DNA from: Pseudomonas fluorescens
GTDB taxonomy: Bacteria > Pseudomonadota > Gammaproteobacteria > Pseudomonadales > Pseudomonadaceae
Assembly: GCF_000802965.1 (NCBI RefSeq)
Contig: NZ_JSAK01000018.1
Coordinates: forward strand, 1 to 64,000
Length of the DNA stretch: 64,000 bases
Reading direction: 5' to 3'
The notes beneath the pieces are model-generated. The model saw only the letters and a program-made list of their open reading frames with translations, made no database searches and had not been told where the DNA came from. The position numbers and the translations under genes were made by a program. Below are positions 36,132-45,003 of the stretch, one piece after another. Every line of letters begins with the position of its first letter. Position 1 is the stretch's first letter.

Positions 36132-37079
36132 TTAGCGCTGTAATTGGTAAAGGGCATTGGCCAGCGCAATGTCTTCCAGGCCCAGGCCGATCGAGCGGAA
36201 GAACACGTGACGATCGTAGCCGGGACGTTGCACTTTCTCACTGAGCAGGTCGGGCAGGTCGCCGACAATCGCCTTGTTATCCCAGCCATGCCGCTCGGCG
36301 GCAATCAGCATTTCTCCCGCCGAGCCCGGGGTGGTCAGACGATAGTCACAGAACACCTGCATGTCGTTGAGGCTCTGCGGCGGCACTTCGTGGGCGCGTG
36401 GCGCGTTGGTGCTGATGGAGGTGATCAGCGCCGGTTTGCTCAGGTTTGACGGATCGATCACCGGGCCGGCGGACGAAGTGCAGAGCATGATCACGTCGGC
36501 GTCTTGCACGGCCGCTTCGCGACTGTCGGCAATAGTCAGGCGCGGGTCGAGGTTTCGCAGTTGGTCCAATTCATCAGGGCTACTCGTGCTCAGGCTCGGC
36601 GAGTACAGGCTGATGCTCTGCCACTCGCGCAGGTTCTTCACGTAATGCACGTGCGCCTGGGCCACTTTGCCGCTGCCGATGATCGCCAGGCGCGTTGCAT
36701 TCAACGGCGCGAGGGCATCGATGGCCACTGCGGTGGTCGCCGCCGTGCGCGCCGTGGTCAGTTCACCGGCATCGCACAGCAGCAGCGGCTGGCCGGTTTG
36801 CATCGACATCAGCAAGGTCCACGCGGTCACCAGCGGCCCTTGTTCGCGCACGATGTACGGCGAAGTCTTGACCCCGTAAACCCCGTCTTCGGCCAGCACG
36901 CCCAAGTAGTTGATGAAGTCGCCGGCACCCTGTGGAAACTCCACCAGTTGCTGCGCCGGTTGCACCGCTTGCCCGGCGGCCAGATCGCGGAACAGTTTGC
37001 GCAGGATCTGCGGCACATCCACCTGCGCCAGCAACTCGCGGGCTTGAGGTTGGGAGATCACGTAAGGGGTGCTGGACAT
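36132..37079 (-). CDS. dauB: NAD(P)H-dependent L-arginine dehydrogenase DauB
   Basis: A 315-residue member of the ornithine cyclodeaminase/mu-crystallin family. It reduces and aminates 2-ketoarginine to L-arginine, completing racemisation begun by DauA. The Rossmann motif is RLAIIGSGKVAQAHVHYVKNL (split here as residues about 130-150), followed by IMLCTSSAGPVIDPSNL near 200. GGAG lies seven bases before the ATG. It is the first gene of the operon; the shared 26-base motif lies 26-51 bases upstream of its start. Confidence 0.92.
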   Translation of the reverse strand: MSSTPYVISQPQARELLAQVDVPQILRKLFRDLAAGQAVQPAQQLVEFPQGAGDFINYLGVLAEDGVYGVKTSPYIVREQGPLVTAWTLLMSMQTGQPLLLCDAGELTTARTAATTAVAIDALAPLNATRLAIIGSGKVAQAHVHYVKNLREWQSISLYSPSLSTSSPDELDQLRNLDPRLTIADSREAAVQDADVIMLCTSSAGPVIDPSNLSKPALITSISTNAPRAHEVPPQSLNDMQVFCDYRLTTPGSAGEMLIAAERHGWDNKAIVGDLPDLLSEKVQRPGYDRHVFFRSIGLGLEDIALANALYQLQR

Positions 37080-37104
37080 GTTCGGCTCCGGAAGCGAAAA
37101 CTAA

Positions 37105-37130
37105 ACTTATTTGTCTATTATGGACTTTTA
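37105..37130 (-). promoter_or_regulatory. Candidate DauR operator/promoter, copy 2 (dauB)
   Basis: On the minus strand this block reads TAAAAGTCCA, ten variable bases, then ATAAGT. It is the counterpart of 33165-33190. The ATAAGT end could overlap a -10 element. Confidence 0.6.
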
Positions 37131-37153
37131 GTTGTCTCGAACAATATCCAGAC

Positions 37154-37190
37154 GAAAAAAAGCGCAGTCCGTTTCCGGCTGCGCCTTTTT
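37154..37190. terminator. Terminator after rhlB
   Basis: A hairpin with A-run and T-run on either side (AAAAAGCGCAG...TGCGCCTTTTT) lies 15 bases past the rhlB stop. Confidence 0.85.
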
Positions 37191-37204
37191 CTACCTGTCG
37201 TCCG

Positions 37205-38692
37205 TTACGGACGCTTGCGCTCAACCGCACGCAGCAGATGCGTCGGTGGTGTTTCGCAGCTGATCTTGCGACCCAGCTTTTCTTCGATGGACGGCAACTG
37301 GTACGAGTCGTCTTCACCGGCGAAACTGATGGACACACCATCGGCGCCGGCGCGACCGGTACGACCGATACGGTGCACGTAGTCGTCCGGGACTTCCGGC
37401 AGGGTGAAGTTGATCACGTGGCTGATACCGTCGATGTGGATGCCGCGCCCGGCCACGTCGGTGGCAACCAGCACGCGGATCTTGCCTTCGCGGAAACCTT
37501 CCAGGGTCTTGATGCGCTTGTGTTGCGGCACATCACCGGACAACTGCGCGGCGTTGACGCCATCGCGCACCAGGCGTTCTTCGATGCGCCGCACTTCGTC
37601 CTTGCGGTTGGCGAAAACGATCACGCGCTCCCAGCCGTTATCGGTGACCAGGTTGTAGAGCAGTTTGTACTTGTCGGCACCGGCCACCGCATAGATGTGC
37701 TGCTCGACGTTTTCGCTGGCCACGTTGGTGACTTCGATTTCGACGATGGCAGGGTCGGTGGTCCATTGCTTGGCCAGGTTCATCACGTCTTCGGTGAAGG
37801 TCGCGGAGAACAGCAGCGTCTGGCGCTCGTTCTTCGGTGGAGTCTGGCGAATGATGGAGCGCACTTGCGGGATGAAACCCATGTCGAGCATGCGGTCGGC
37901 TTCGTCCAGCACCATGACTTCGACCATGTCCAGATGCACGTCACCGCGCTGGTTGAAGTCCAGCAAGCGGCCCGGCGTAGCCACGAGGATGTCGCAGTGA
38001 CGGGCTTCGAGGTGCTTGAGTTGCTTGTCGAAGTCCATGCCGCCCACGAAAGTCATGACGTTGAGGCCGGTGTATTTGGTCAGGTCCGCCGCGTCCTTGG
38101 CGATTTGCACCACCAGTTCGCGCGTCGGGGCAATGATCAGCGCCCGCGGCTCACCCATGTAGCGCTCTTTCGGCGGCGGGGTTTGCAGCAGTTGGGTGAT
38201 GATCGAAATCAGGAACGCGGCGGTTTTGCCGGTGCCGGTCTGGGCACGGCCGATGGCGTCTTTGCCGGCGAGGGTAAAGCCCAGCACTTGCGCCTGGATC
38301 GGCGTGCAATACGGGAAGCCCAGGTCCTGGATGGCGTGCATCAGTTCGGGGGCGAGTTTGAAATCGTGGAAGCGGGTTTTGCCTTCCTGGGGTTCGACGA
38401 CGAAGTCTTCGAGTTTCCAGGGAATGACCGGGGCTTTTGGCTTCGGTTCGCGGCGCGGTTTGGACGGTTTCGGCGTTTCGCTGCGCGGTTGCTCGGCGGC
38501 GGATGGCTCCGCAGGCTCGGCGGCCGGTGCGCTCTGGGGTTCGTGTTTCGGTGCCGCTACGGGGGCGGTCCGACCAGACTGATGACCGTCGGTGCGGTGG
38601 CTGGGGGAGTGAGACGGAGCGCTGGGGACTGGCGCGAGTTGCTCAGTCTCGCTTTTACCGAACATTTTCTTGAGTGCTTTGAGCACGGTCAT
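37205..38692 (-). CDS. rhlB: DEAD-box ATP-dependent RNA helicase RhlB
   Basis: A 495-residue RNA helicase linked to mRNA decay. A disordered, proline/alanine/lysine-rich N-terminal extension (about residues 12-95) precedes the helicase core. Motifs in order: Q motif TPIQAQVL, AQTGTGKT (about 148), PTRELVVQ, TPGRLLDF, DEAD (about 268), SATF, and in the second RecA domain VATDVAGRGIHI and HRIGRTGRAG. The extension is typical of pseudomonad RhlB. It has its own terminator. Confidence 0.93.
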   Translation of the reverse strand: MTVLKALKKMFGKSETEQLAPVPSAPSHSPSHRTDGHQSGRTAPVAAPKHEPQSAPAAEPAEPSAAEQPRSETPKPSKPRREPKPKAPVIPWKLEDFVVEPQEGKTRFHDFKLAPELMHAIQDLGFPYCTPIQAQVLGFTLAGKDAIGRAQTGTGKTAAFLISIITQLLQTPPPKERYMGEPRALIIAPTRELVVQIAKDAADLTKYTGLNVMTFVGGMDFDKQLKHLEARHCDILVATPGRLLDFNQRGDVHLDMVEVMVLDEADRMLDMGFIPQVRSIIRQTPPKNERQTLLFSATFTEDVMNLAKQWTTDPAIVEIEVTNVASENVEQHIYAVAGADKYKLLYNLVTDNGWERVIVFANRKDEVRRIEERLVRDGVNAAQLSGDVPQHKRIKTLEGFREGKIRVLVATDVAGRGIHIDGISHVINFTLPEVPDDYVHRIGRTGRAGADGVSISFAGEDDSYQLPSIEEKLGRKISCETPPTHLLRAVERKRP

Positions 38693-38802
38693 CTCATCAA
38701 TTGGTTAAGGAATGTACGCCGGCCAGTGTAATGCAAGAATCGGGCGCGGCGTAGTGGGATGGATCAAAGGGCGTTTTTAAACAAAAAAGACCCGGAAAAC
38801 GG

Positions 38803-39459
38803 TTACCGCAAACGTTCGCCGAGCCAGTCACCGATGTCGCGAATCTCTTCGGGTAACACTTCGTGGCCCATTGGGTATTCCTGCCATGTCACGGTGACAC
38901 CACGCTGCTTCAAATGCTCGTAGGCGCTACGTCCCATCGAGTTCTGCACCACGTCATCGTACTGACCATGCATCGACAACACCGGAATACGCTGCTGACT
39001 GGCAGACAATTGCAGCTCGTCGCTGAAGGTCGGTGCATAAGTAGAGAGGGCAAGTACGCCACCCAGCGGTCCCTGCCATTTCAGAAACGCGGTGTGTAGA
39101 ACCACGGCGCCGCCCTGGGAAAAACCGGCGAGAAAAATCCGCGAGGCGTCTATTCCGCTGGCGCGCTCCTGTTCGATCAATTTAATGACCCTGTCCGCCG
39201 AGTCTTCCAGCTGCTCGCGATTGATCGCGCGTGCTGGGGTCATGGCCAATATGTCGTACCAGCTCGGCATTTCGTAACCACCGTTGATGGTCACGGCGCA
39301 AGTCGGTGCCTGGGGTAGAACGAAGCGGGTGCTCAACAGACTTTCCTGCAGGGCTTCAGCCACCGGGAGGAAGTCATAGCGGTCGGCGCCCAGGCCGTGC
39401 AGCCAGATCACGCAGGCGTCTGCGGTCTTTACGGGCTGAAGAATCAAGGGCTCGGTCAT
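38803..39459 (-). CDS. Carboxylesterase / phospholipase (alpha/beta hydrolase)
   Basis: A 218-residue cytosolic alpha/beta hydrolase of the carboxylesterase-2 (EstB) family, which cleaves short-chain carboxylic esters. The oxyanion motif HGLGADRYDF is at about residues 20-29, the nucleophile serine in GFSQGG (about 114), the acid in GQYDDVV (about 165-171) and the histidine in PMGHEV (about 196-201). GGAG precedes the ATG. It stands alone between rhlB and the aap operon. Confidence 0.92.
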   Translation of the reverse strand: MTEPLILQPVKTADACVIWLHGLGADRYDFLPVAEALQESLLSTRFVLPQAPTCAVTINGGYEMPSWYDILAMTPARAINREQLEDSADRVIKLIEQERASGIDASRIFLAGFSQGGAVVLHTAFLKWQGPLGGVLALSTYAPTFSDELQLSASQQRIPVLSMHGQYDDVVQNSMGRSAYEHLKQRGVTVTWQEYPMGHEVLPEEIRDIGDWLGERLR

Positions 39460-39594
39460 GGCTGCTCCAATTTTGTGCGTGCGCTCTCATTGAGTGCGAG
39501 GTCTGAGGGCGTGTCTGGTTGATCAGTTACGAAGATGTCGCAAGGTTACAAGTTTTGCTATTGACCTGTCGCTTAACCGCTTTAGCAGCTGGTG

Positions 39595-39610
39595 TGGTAT
39601 GGCGTTTGCT
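39595..39610 (+). promoter_or_regulatory. Candidate sigma-54 promoter upstream of aapJ
   Basis: TGGTATGGCGTTTGCT fits TGGyAyG-N4-TTGCW, with GG and GC ten bases apart. It is 317 bases before aapJ, so it could start a long leader or an RNA from the hairpin region. Confidence 0.35.
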
Positions 39611-39829
39611 ATGGGGAAGCGGTGCAACCCATCTCGCGACTGGCGGTAACACTATCAGTGTACTGCTGGAGGCGGGATAGCAAAAAATCCGGTGATGGAT
39701 GTTCGCCAAAGGCCGCTACGGGCTTCGCGAACGTGAAAGGGCTACAGCCCGTTCGGCCGATTGGTGAGAAGTGAGTTGTCCTTTCTGTGGATTTTCTCCT
39801 ACTAGACTCATAGCTACGGTCCTACGTCG

Positions 39830-39861
39830 GTTGACCCTAAAAAAAGCCAACACGGGTCAAC
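39830..39861. promoter_or_regulatory. Inverted repeat before aapJ
   Basis: GTTGACCC (39830-39837) and GGGTCAAC (39854-39861) are perfectly inverted with 24 bases between half-site centres. It could be an operator for the transporter operon or a leader hairpin. Confidence 0.4.
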
Positions 39862-39926
39862 AACGCCTCAAAAGGGTGCGACTGGACTCACGCTCCGACA
39901 CAACAAGAGCAAAACTGGAGGTTTGA

Positions 39927-40958
39927 ATGAAGATGTTGAAATCCACCCTGGCCGTCGTGACTGCAGCCGCAGTGCTTGGCGTCAGTGGGTTCGCTCAGGC
40001 GGGCGCGACCCTGGATGCAGTGCAGAAAAAAGGTTTCGTACAGTGCGGTGTGAGTGACGGTCTGCCGGGTTTCTCGGTGCCAGACTCCACCGGCAAGATC
40101 GTGGGTATCGATGCTGACTACTGCCGTGCTGTAGCGGCTGCCGTCTTCGGCGACGCAACCAAGGTCAAGTTCAGCCAGTTGAACGCCAAGGAGCGCTTCA
40201 CCGCGCTGCAATCGGGCGAAATCGACATCCTGTCGCGCAACACCACCATGACCAGCTCCCGTGACGCGGGCATGGGTCTGAAATTCCCGGGCTTCATCAC
40301 TTACTACGACGGCATCGGCTTCCTGGTTAACAACAAGCTGGGCGTTAAGAGTGCCAAGGAACTGGACGGTGCAACCATCTGCATCCAGGCCGGTACCACT
40401 ACCGAACTGAACGTTTCCGACTACTTCCGTGGCAACGGTCTGAAATACACCCCGATCACTTTCGACACCTCCGACGAGAGCGCCAAGTCGCTGGAATCCG
40501 GTCGTTGCGACGTACTGACTTCCGACAAGTCCCAGCTGTTTGCCCAGCGCAGCAAGCTGGCCTCGCCGAAAGACTACGTGGTTCTGCCAGAAACCATTTC
40601 CAAAGAGCCTCTGGGCCCGGTCGTGCGTAACGGCGACGACGAGTGGCTGGCCATCGTGCGCTGGACTGGCTATGCCATGCTCAACGCTGAAGAAGCCGGC
40701 ATCACTTCGAAGAACGTCGAAGCTGAAGCCAAAGGCACCAAGAACCCGGACGTAGCCCGTCTGCTGGGTACCGACGGTGAATACGGCAAAGACCTGAAAG
40801 TGAAGAAAGACTGGGTCGTACAGATCGTCAAGCAAGTCGGCAACTACGGTGAAGTGTTCGAGAAAAACCTCGGCAAGAACACTCCGCTGGAAATCGACCG
40901 CGGGCTGAACGCCTTGTGGAACGCTGGCGGCATTCAATACGCACCACCAGTGCGCTGA
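39927..40958 (+). CDS. aapJ: General L-amino-acid binding protein AapJ
   Basis: A 343-residue periplasmic solute-binding protein for a broad range of L-amino acids. The signal peptide ends near residue 26 (GFAQAGA). Family features include VQKKGFVQCGVSDGLPGFSV, LSRNTTMTSSRDAGMGL and ESGRCDVLTSDKSQLF. The length matches AapJ/BztA proteins, which are larger than simple family-3 binders. GGAGG precedes the ATG. Two permease genes and an ATPase gene follow. Confidence 0.94.
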   Translation: MKMLKSTLAVVTAAAVLGVSGFAQAGATLDAVQKKGFVQCGVSDGLPGFSVPDSTGKIVGIDADYCRAVAAAVFGDATKVKFSQLNAKERFTALQSGEIDILSRNTTMTSSRDAGMGLKFPGFITYYDGIGFLVNNKLGVKSAKELDGATICIQAGTTTELNVSDYFRGNGLKYTPITFDTSDESAKSLESGRCDVLTSDKSQLFAQRSKLASPKDYVVLPETISKEPLGPVVRNGDDEWLAIVRWTGYAMLNAEEAGITSKNVEAEAKGTKNPDVARLLGTDGEYGKDLKVKKDWVVQIVKQVGNYGEVFEKNLGKNTPLEIDRGLNALWNAGGIQYAPPVR

Positions 40959-41023
40959 TGGTTCTATCACCCGGTGGGCCAACCACCGGGTGATGTTCTG
41001 TTCCATTATTTCCGGGGCACTTC

Positions 41024-42205
41024 ATGCAAAATTCAATCGGCGCACCAAAGCAGAGGCTCAGCCTCAGCGATCCACGAGTGCGTGCGTGGGTATTCCAGAT
41101 CATCACCATTGTCGGTGTGGTCTCGTTAGGCTGGTTTCTGTTCGACAACACGCAAACCAACCTTCAGCACCGGGGCATTACCTCCGGTTTCGACTTTCTT
41201 GAGCGCAGTGCCGGTTTCGGCATCGCTCAGCACCTGATCGACTACACCGAAGCGGACAGCTATGCCCGGGTGTTTGTCATCGGCCTCCTTAACACCTTGC
41301 TGGTCACCTTCATCGGCGTGATCCTGGCCACCATCCTCGGCTTCATCGTCGGTGTGGCGCGGCTGTCGAAGAACTGGATCATCGCCAAAGTGGCGACGGT
41401 GTATGTGGAAGTCTTCCGTAACATTCCGCCACTGCTGCAGATCCTGTTCTGGTACTTCGCGGTATTCCTGACCATGCCGGGGCCGCGCAACAGCCACAAC
41501 TTCGGCGACACCTTCTTCGTCAGCAGCCGTGGCCTGAACATGCCCGCCGCGTTGATGGCCGACGGTTTCTGGGCGTTTGCGATCAGTGTCGTCGTGGCCA
41601 TCGTCGCGATCGTGCTGATGTGCCGCTGGGCCAACAAGCGCTTCGAAGCGACCGGCGTGCCCTTCCACAAATTCTGGACCGGCCTGGCGATTCTCCTGGT
41701 GATCCCGGCGCTGTGCGCGCTGATCTTCGGCGCACCCCTGCATTGGGAAATGCCGAAGCTGCAAGGCTTCAACTTCGTCGGCGGCTGGGTGTTGATCCCG
41801 GAACTGCTGGCCTTGACCCTGGCCCTGACGGTGTACACCGCGGCGTTCATCGCCGAGATCGTGCGCTCGGGCATCAAGTCGGTCAGCCACGGCCAGACCG
41901 AAGCGGCGCATTCGCTTGGCCTGCGCAACGGTCCGACCCTGCGCAAGGTGATCATCCCGCAAGCCCTGCGCGTGATCATTCCACCGCTGACCAGCCAATA
42001 CCTGAACCTGGCGAAGAACTCCTCGCTGGCGGCCGGTATCGGTTACCCGGAAATGGTGTCGTTGTTCGCAGGGACCGTGCTGAACCAGACCGGGCAGGCG
42101 ATCGAGGTGATTGCGATCACCATGAGCGTGTACCTGGCGATCAGTATCAGCATTTCCCTGCTGATGAACTGGTACAACAAGCGCATTGCGCTGATCGAGC
42201 GGTAA
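41024..42205 (+). CDS. aapQ: Amino-acid ABC permease AapQ
   Basis: A 393-residue inner-membrane permease, much larger than typical HisM-type permeases because of an N-terminal extension and an inserted membrane region, as in AapQ/BztB. The transporter region has NTLLVTFIGVILATILGF near residue 88; the EAA loop (SHGQTEAAHSLGL, about 287-299) contacts the ATPase. It lies between aapJ and aapM and works as a heterodimer with AapM. Confidence 0.94.
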   Translation: MQNSIGAPKQRLSLSDPRVRAWVFQIITIVGVVSLGWFLFDNTQTNLQHRGITSGFDFLERSAGFGIAQHLIDYTEADSYARVFVIGLLNTLLVTFIGVILATILGFIVGVARLSKNWIIAKVATVYVEVFRNIPPLLQILFWYFAVFLTMPGPRNSHNFGDTFFVSSRGLNMPAALMADGFWAFAISVVVAIVAIVLMCRWANKRFEATGVPFHKFWTGLAILLVIPALCALIFGAPLHWEMPKLQGFNFVGGWVLIPELLALTLALTVYTAAFIAEIVRSGIKSVSHGQTEAAHSLGLRNGPTLRKVIIPQALRVIIPPLTSQYLNLAKNSSLAAGIGYPEMVSLFAGTVLNQTGQAIEVIAITMSVYLAISISISLLMNWYNKRIALIER

Positions 42206-42215
42206 GGAAAAGCGC

Positions 42216-43313
42216 ATGAGTACTCATACTTTCAAACCCGACATGCCACCACCGAGCAGCAGCATCGGCGTGGTGGCGTGGATGCGCGCGAACATGTTCT
42301 CCAGCTGGCTCAACACCCTGCTGACCCTGTTCGCGTTCTACCTGATCTACCTGGTGGTTCCGCCGATCCTGCAGTGGGCGATCATCGACGCCAACTGGGT
42401 CGGCACCACTCGCGCCGACTGCACCAAGGAGGGCGCCTGCTGGGTGTTCATCCAGCAGCGCATCGGCCAGTTCATGTACGGCTACTATCCGCCGGAACTG
42501 CGCTGGCGCGTGGACCTGACCGTGTGGCTGGCGGTCATCGGCGTGGCACCGTTGTTCATCTCGCGCTTCCACCGTAAAGCGGTGTATGGCCTGAGCTTCC
42601 TGGTGCTGTACCCGATCATTGCCTGGTGCCTGCTGCATGGCGGCGTTTTCGGCCTTACCCAAGTGGCGACCAGCCAATGGGGCGGCCTGATGCTGACCCT
42701 GGTGATCGCCACTGTCGGCATTGCCGGTGCCTTGCCGCTGGGGATTGTCCTGGCGCTGGGCCGTCGTTCGAACATGCCAGCGATTCGTGTGGTCTGCGTG
42801 ACCTTCATCGAATTCTGGCGCGGTGTGCCGTTGATCACGGTGCTTTTCATGTCCTCGGTGATGCTGCCGCTGTTCCTGCCTGAAGGCATGAACTTCGACA
42901 AACTGCTGCGGGCGCTGATCGGCGTGATCCTGTTCCAGTCGGCCTACGTGGCGGAAGTGGTGCGCGGTGGCCTGCAAGCGATCCCTAAAGGTCAGTACGA
43001 AGCGGCTGCGGCGATGGGCCTCGGTTACTGGCGCAGCATGGGCCTGGTGATTCTGCCGCAAGCCCTGAAGATGGTGATCCCCGGCATCGTCAACACCTTC
43101 ATTGCCCTGTTCAAGGACACCAGCCTGGTGATCATCATCGGCCTGTTCGACTTGCTCAACAGCGTCAAGCAAGCCGCCGCTGACCCGAAATGGCTGGGCA
43201 TGGCCACTGAAGGCTATGTGTTCGCAGCCCTGGTGTTCTGGATTTTCTGTTTTGGTATGTCGCGCTACTCCATGCATTTGGAACGTAAGCTCGACACAGG
43301 CCACAAGCGTTAG
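42216..43313 (+). CDS. aapM: Amino-acid ABC permease AapM
   Basis: A 365-residue permease partner of AapQ, with N-terminal membrane segments (about residues 20-45 and 95-135) before the transporter core. The EAA loop is IPKGQYEAAAAMGLGYWRS (about 252-270). It starts ten bases after aapQ and ends just before aapP, so the four genes form one operon. Confidence 0.94.
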   Translation: MSTHTFKPDMPPPSSSIGVVAWMRANMFSSWLNTLLTLFAFYLIYLVVPPILQWAIIDANWVGTTRADCTKEGACWVFIQQRIGQFMYGYYPPELRWRVDLTVWLAVIGVAPLFISRFHRKAVYGLSFLVLYPIIAWCLLHGGVFGLTQVATSQWGGLMLTLVIATVGIAGALPLGIVLALGRRSNMPAIRVVCVTFIEFWRGVPLITVLFMSSVMLPLFLPEGMNFDKLLRALIGVILFQSAYVAEVVRGGLQAIPKGQYEAAAAMGLGYWRSMGLVILPQALKMVIPGIVNTFIALFKDTSLVIIIGLFDLLNSVKQAAADPKWLGMATEGYVFAALVFWIFCFGMSRYSMHLERKLDTGHKR

Positions 43314-43323
43314 GAGTTAAGTG

Positions 43324-44088
43324 ATGAGCGAAGCGATCAAACAGCCTGTGAGCCCTGAAGGCATTATTCAGATGCAGGGCGTGAACAAGTGGTACGGCCA
43401 GTTTCACGTACTGAAAGACATCAACCTCAACGTCAAGCAGGGCGAGCGTATCGTCCTCTGCGGCCCGTCGGGTTCCGGCAAGTCCACCACCATCCGTTGC
43501 CTGAACCGTCTGGAAGAACACCAGCAGGGCCGCATCGTGGTCGATGGCGTGGAACTGACCAACGACCTCAAGCAGATCGAAGCGATCCGCCGTGAAGTCG
43601 GCATGGTGTTCCAGCACTTCAACCTGTTCCCGCACCTGACCATCCTGCAGAACTGCACCCTGGCGCCGATGTGGGTACGCAAGATGCCCAAGCGCAAGGC
43701 CGAGGAAATCGCCATGCATTACCTAGAACGCGTACGCATTCCGGAGCAGGCGCATAAATTCCCGGGGCAACTGTCCGGCGGTCAGCAACAGCGTGTGGCG
43801 ATTGCCCGTGCGCTGTGCATGAAACCGAAAATCATGCTGTTCGACGAACCGACTTCGGCACTCGACCCGGAGATGGTGAAAGAGGTTCTGGACACCATGA
43901 TCGGCCTGGCCGAAGACGGCATGACCATGCTTTGCGTAACCCACGAAATGGGCTTCGCCCGCACCGTGGCCAACCGCGTGATCTTCATGGACAAGGGTGA
44001 AATCGTCGAACAGGCGGCACCGAACGACTTCTTCGACAACCCGCAAAATGATCGCACCAAGCTGTTCCTGAGCCAGATCCTGCATTGA
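43324..44088 (+). CDS. aapP: Amino-acid ABC ATPase AapP
   Basis: A 254-residue ATP-binding subunit. Walker A is GPSGSGKST (about residues 48-56), the Q-loop is in GMVFQHFNLFPHLT, the signature is LSGGQQQRVAIARAL (about 153-167), Walker B is KIMLFDEPTSALDPE and the switch histidine is in VTHEMG. The ATG at 43324 has AGGAG seven bases upstream; a GTG immediately before it also opens the frame. A terminator follows. Confidence 0.95.
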   Translation: MSEAIKQPVSPEGIIQMQGVNKWYGQFHVLKDINLNVKQGERIVLCGPSGSGKSTTIRCLNRLEEHQQGRIVVDGVELTNDLKQIEAIRREVGMVFQHFNLFPHLTILQNCTLAPMWVRKMPKRKAEEIAMHYLERVRIPEQAHKFPGQLSGGQQQRVAIARALCMKPKIMLFDEPTSALDPEMVKEVLDTMIGLAEDGMTMLCVTHEMGFARTVANRVIFMDKGEIVEQAAPNDFFDNPQNDRTKLFLSQILH

Positions 44089-44104
44089 TCTGATTCGAGC
44101 GTTG

Positions 44105-44139
44105 AAATAAACCCGGACTGAGTTCCGGGTTTATTTTTG
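44105..44139 (+). terminator. Terminator of the aap operon
   Basis: AATAAACCCGGA and TCCGGGTTTATT form a 12-base stem with a short loop, followed by more T. Confidence 0.92.
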
Positions 44140-44167
44140 CCTGCAATTTATCGCCGTCCACAATCCC

Positions 44168-44257
44168 GTAGGAGCCGGCTTGCTGGCGATGGCTGTCTCT
44201 CATTGAAATCTACGTCGACTGATACATCCTCATTGCCAGCAAGCCGGCTCCCAAAGG
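44168..44257. repeat. REPIN (GTAGGAGCCGGCTTGCTGGCGA family)
   Basis: Inverted arms between the aap terminator and the GntR gene. The right arm is slightly degenerate (CTCCCAAAGG end). Confidence 0.85.
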
Positions 44258-44343
44258 GTGGTGAAAACCCGGTTGCCCCAAGAGGAGATGCTGACTACCA
44301 TGTCAGAAAATTCATCCTATGATTGGATGAAAGGGCGAGTCTT

Positions 44344-45003
44344 ATGTCTGAAATTTCTCCATTAGTTAAACGATCCCTGGTCGATCAGGCCCTGGATCAA
44401 TTACGTCTGCGCATCACCCAAGGTGTCTGGACGGTCGGCCAACGCTTGCCCACCGAACCCGAACTGTCGGCAGAGCTGGGCATCAGCCGCAACACCGTGC
44501 GTGAAGCCATGCGCGTGTTGGCATTTTCCGGATTGATTGAAATCCGCCAGGGCGACGGCAGTTATCTGCGGGCGGTGGTTGATCCGCTGGACACCCTGAA
44601 AGCGTTATCCAGTTGTTCGCGGGAGCAGGCCCGCGAGACCCGGCACATCCTTGAGGTCGAGGCCATTGGCTTGGCCGCATTGCGCCGTACCGATGAGGAT
44701 TTGGTGGCATTGCGCGAAGCACTGGGCGTCAGCGGCAGCCATTATCACGGTGATCTCGACACCTACATCGCCTGCGATCTGGTGTTCCACCGTCGTCTGG
44801 TGGACGCCGCGCATAACCCGACACTCAGCGAGTTGTATCGCTATTTCTCCAGTGTCGTCGGCGCTCAGCTTCGCCATTGCCTGAACATCACCCCGCGCCG
44901 CCAGGAAGTCTTCGACCTGCATGTCGAACTGCTCGATGCCGTCGAACAACGCGACCCGGAGCGGGCCAAAGCCCTGTCGAGGCAGTTGATCAATGAACCT
45001 TGA
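44344..45003 (+). CDS. FadR-type GntR-family transcriptional regulator
   Basis: A 219-residue regulator with an N-terminal winged HTH (about residues 10-75, including RLPTEPELSAELGISRNTVR) and a C-terminal FCD ligand domain (about 90-215) whose histidine/aspartate residues usually bind a metal. I used the ATG at 44344, preceded by AAGGGCGAG; a TTG seven codons earlier opens the longest frame. It overlaps the next gene by 11 bases, so it probably regulates that MFS transporter. The ligand is unknown. Confidence 0.88.
   Translation: MSEISPLVKRSLVDQALDQLRLRITQGVWTVGQRLPTEPELSAELGISRNTVREAMRVLAFSGLIEIRQGDGSYLRAVVDPLDTLKALSSCSREQARETRHILEVEAIGLAALRRTDEDLVALREALGVSGSHYHGDLDTYIACDLVFHRRLVDAAHNPTLSELYRYFSSVVGAQLRHCLNITPRRQEVFDLHVELLDAVEQRDPERAKALSRQLINEP

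Larger units (their letters stand above)
39460..39926. other. Upstream region of aapJ with hairpins
   Basis: About 470 bases without a supported gene. A compact run of inverted repeats lies at 39649-39750: ACACT/AGTGT around ATC, GTTCGC (39701) with GCGAAC (39727), and GGGC-TACA-GCCC (39739-39750). It may be a structured RNA, a repeat element or the remains of a gene. A sigma-54-like site precedes it and an inverted repeat follows it. Confidence 0.45.

Noticed and set aside
39592..39774. 60-codon frame upstream of aapJ
   Set aside because: It spans the hairpin block, has no ribosome site and no family; it is described as a possible structured region instead.
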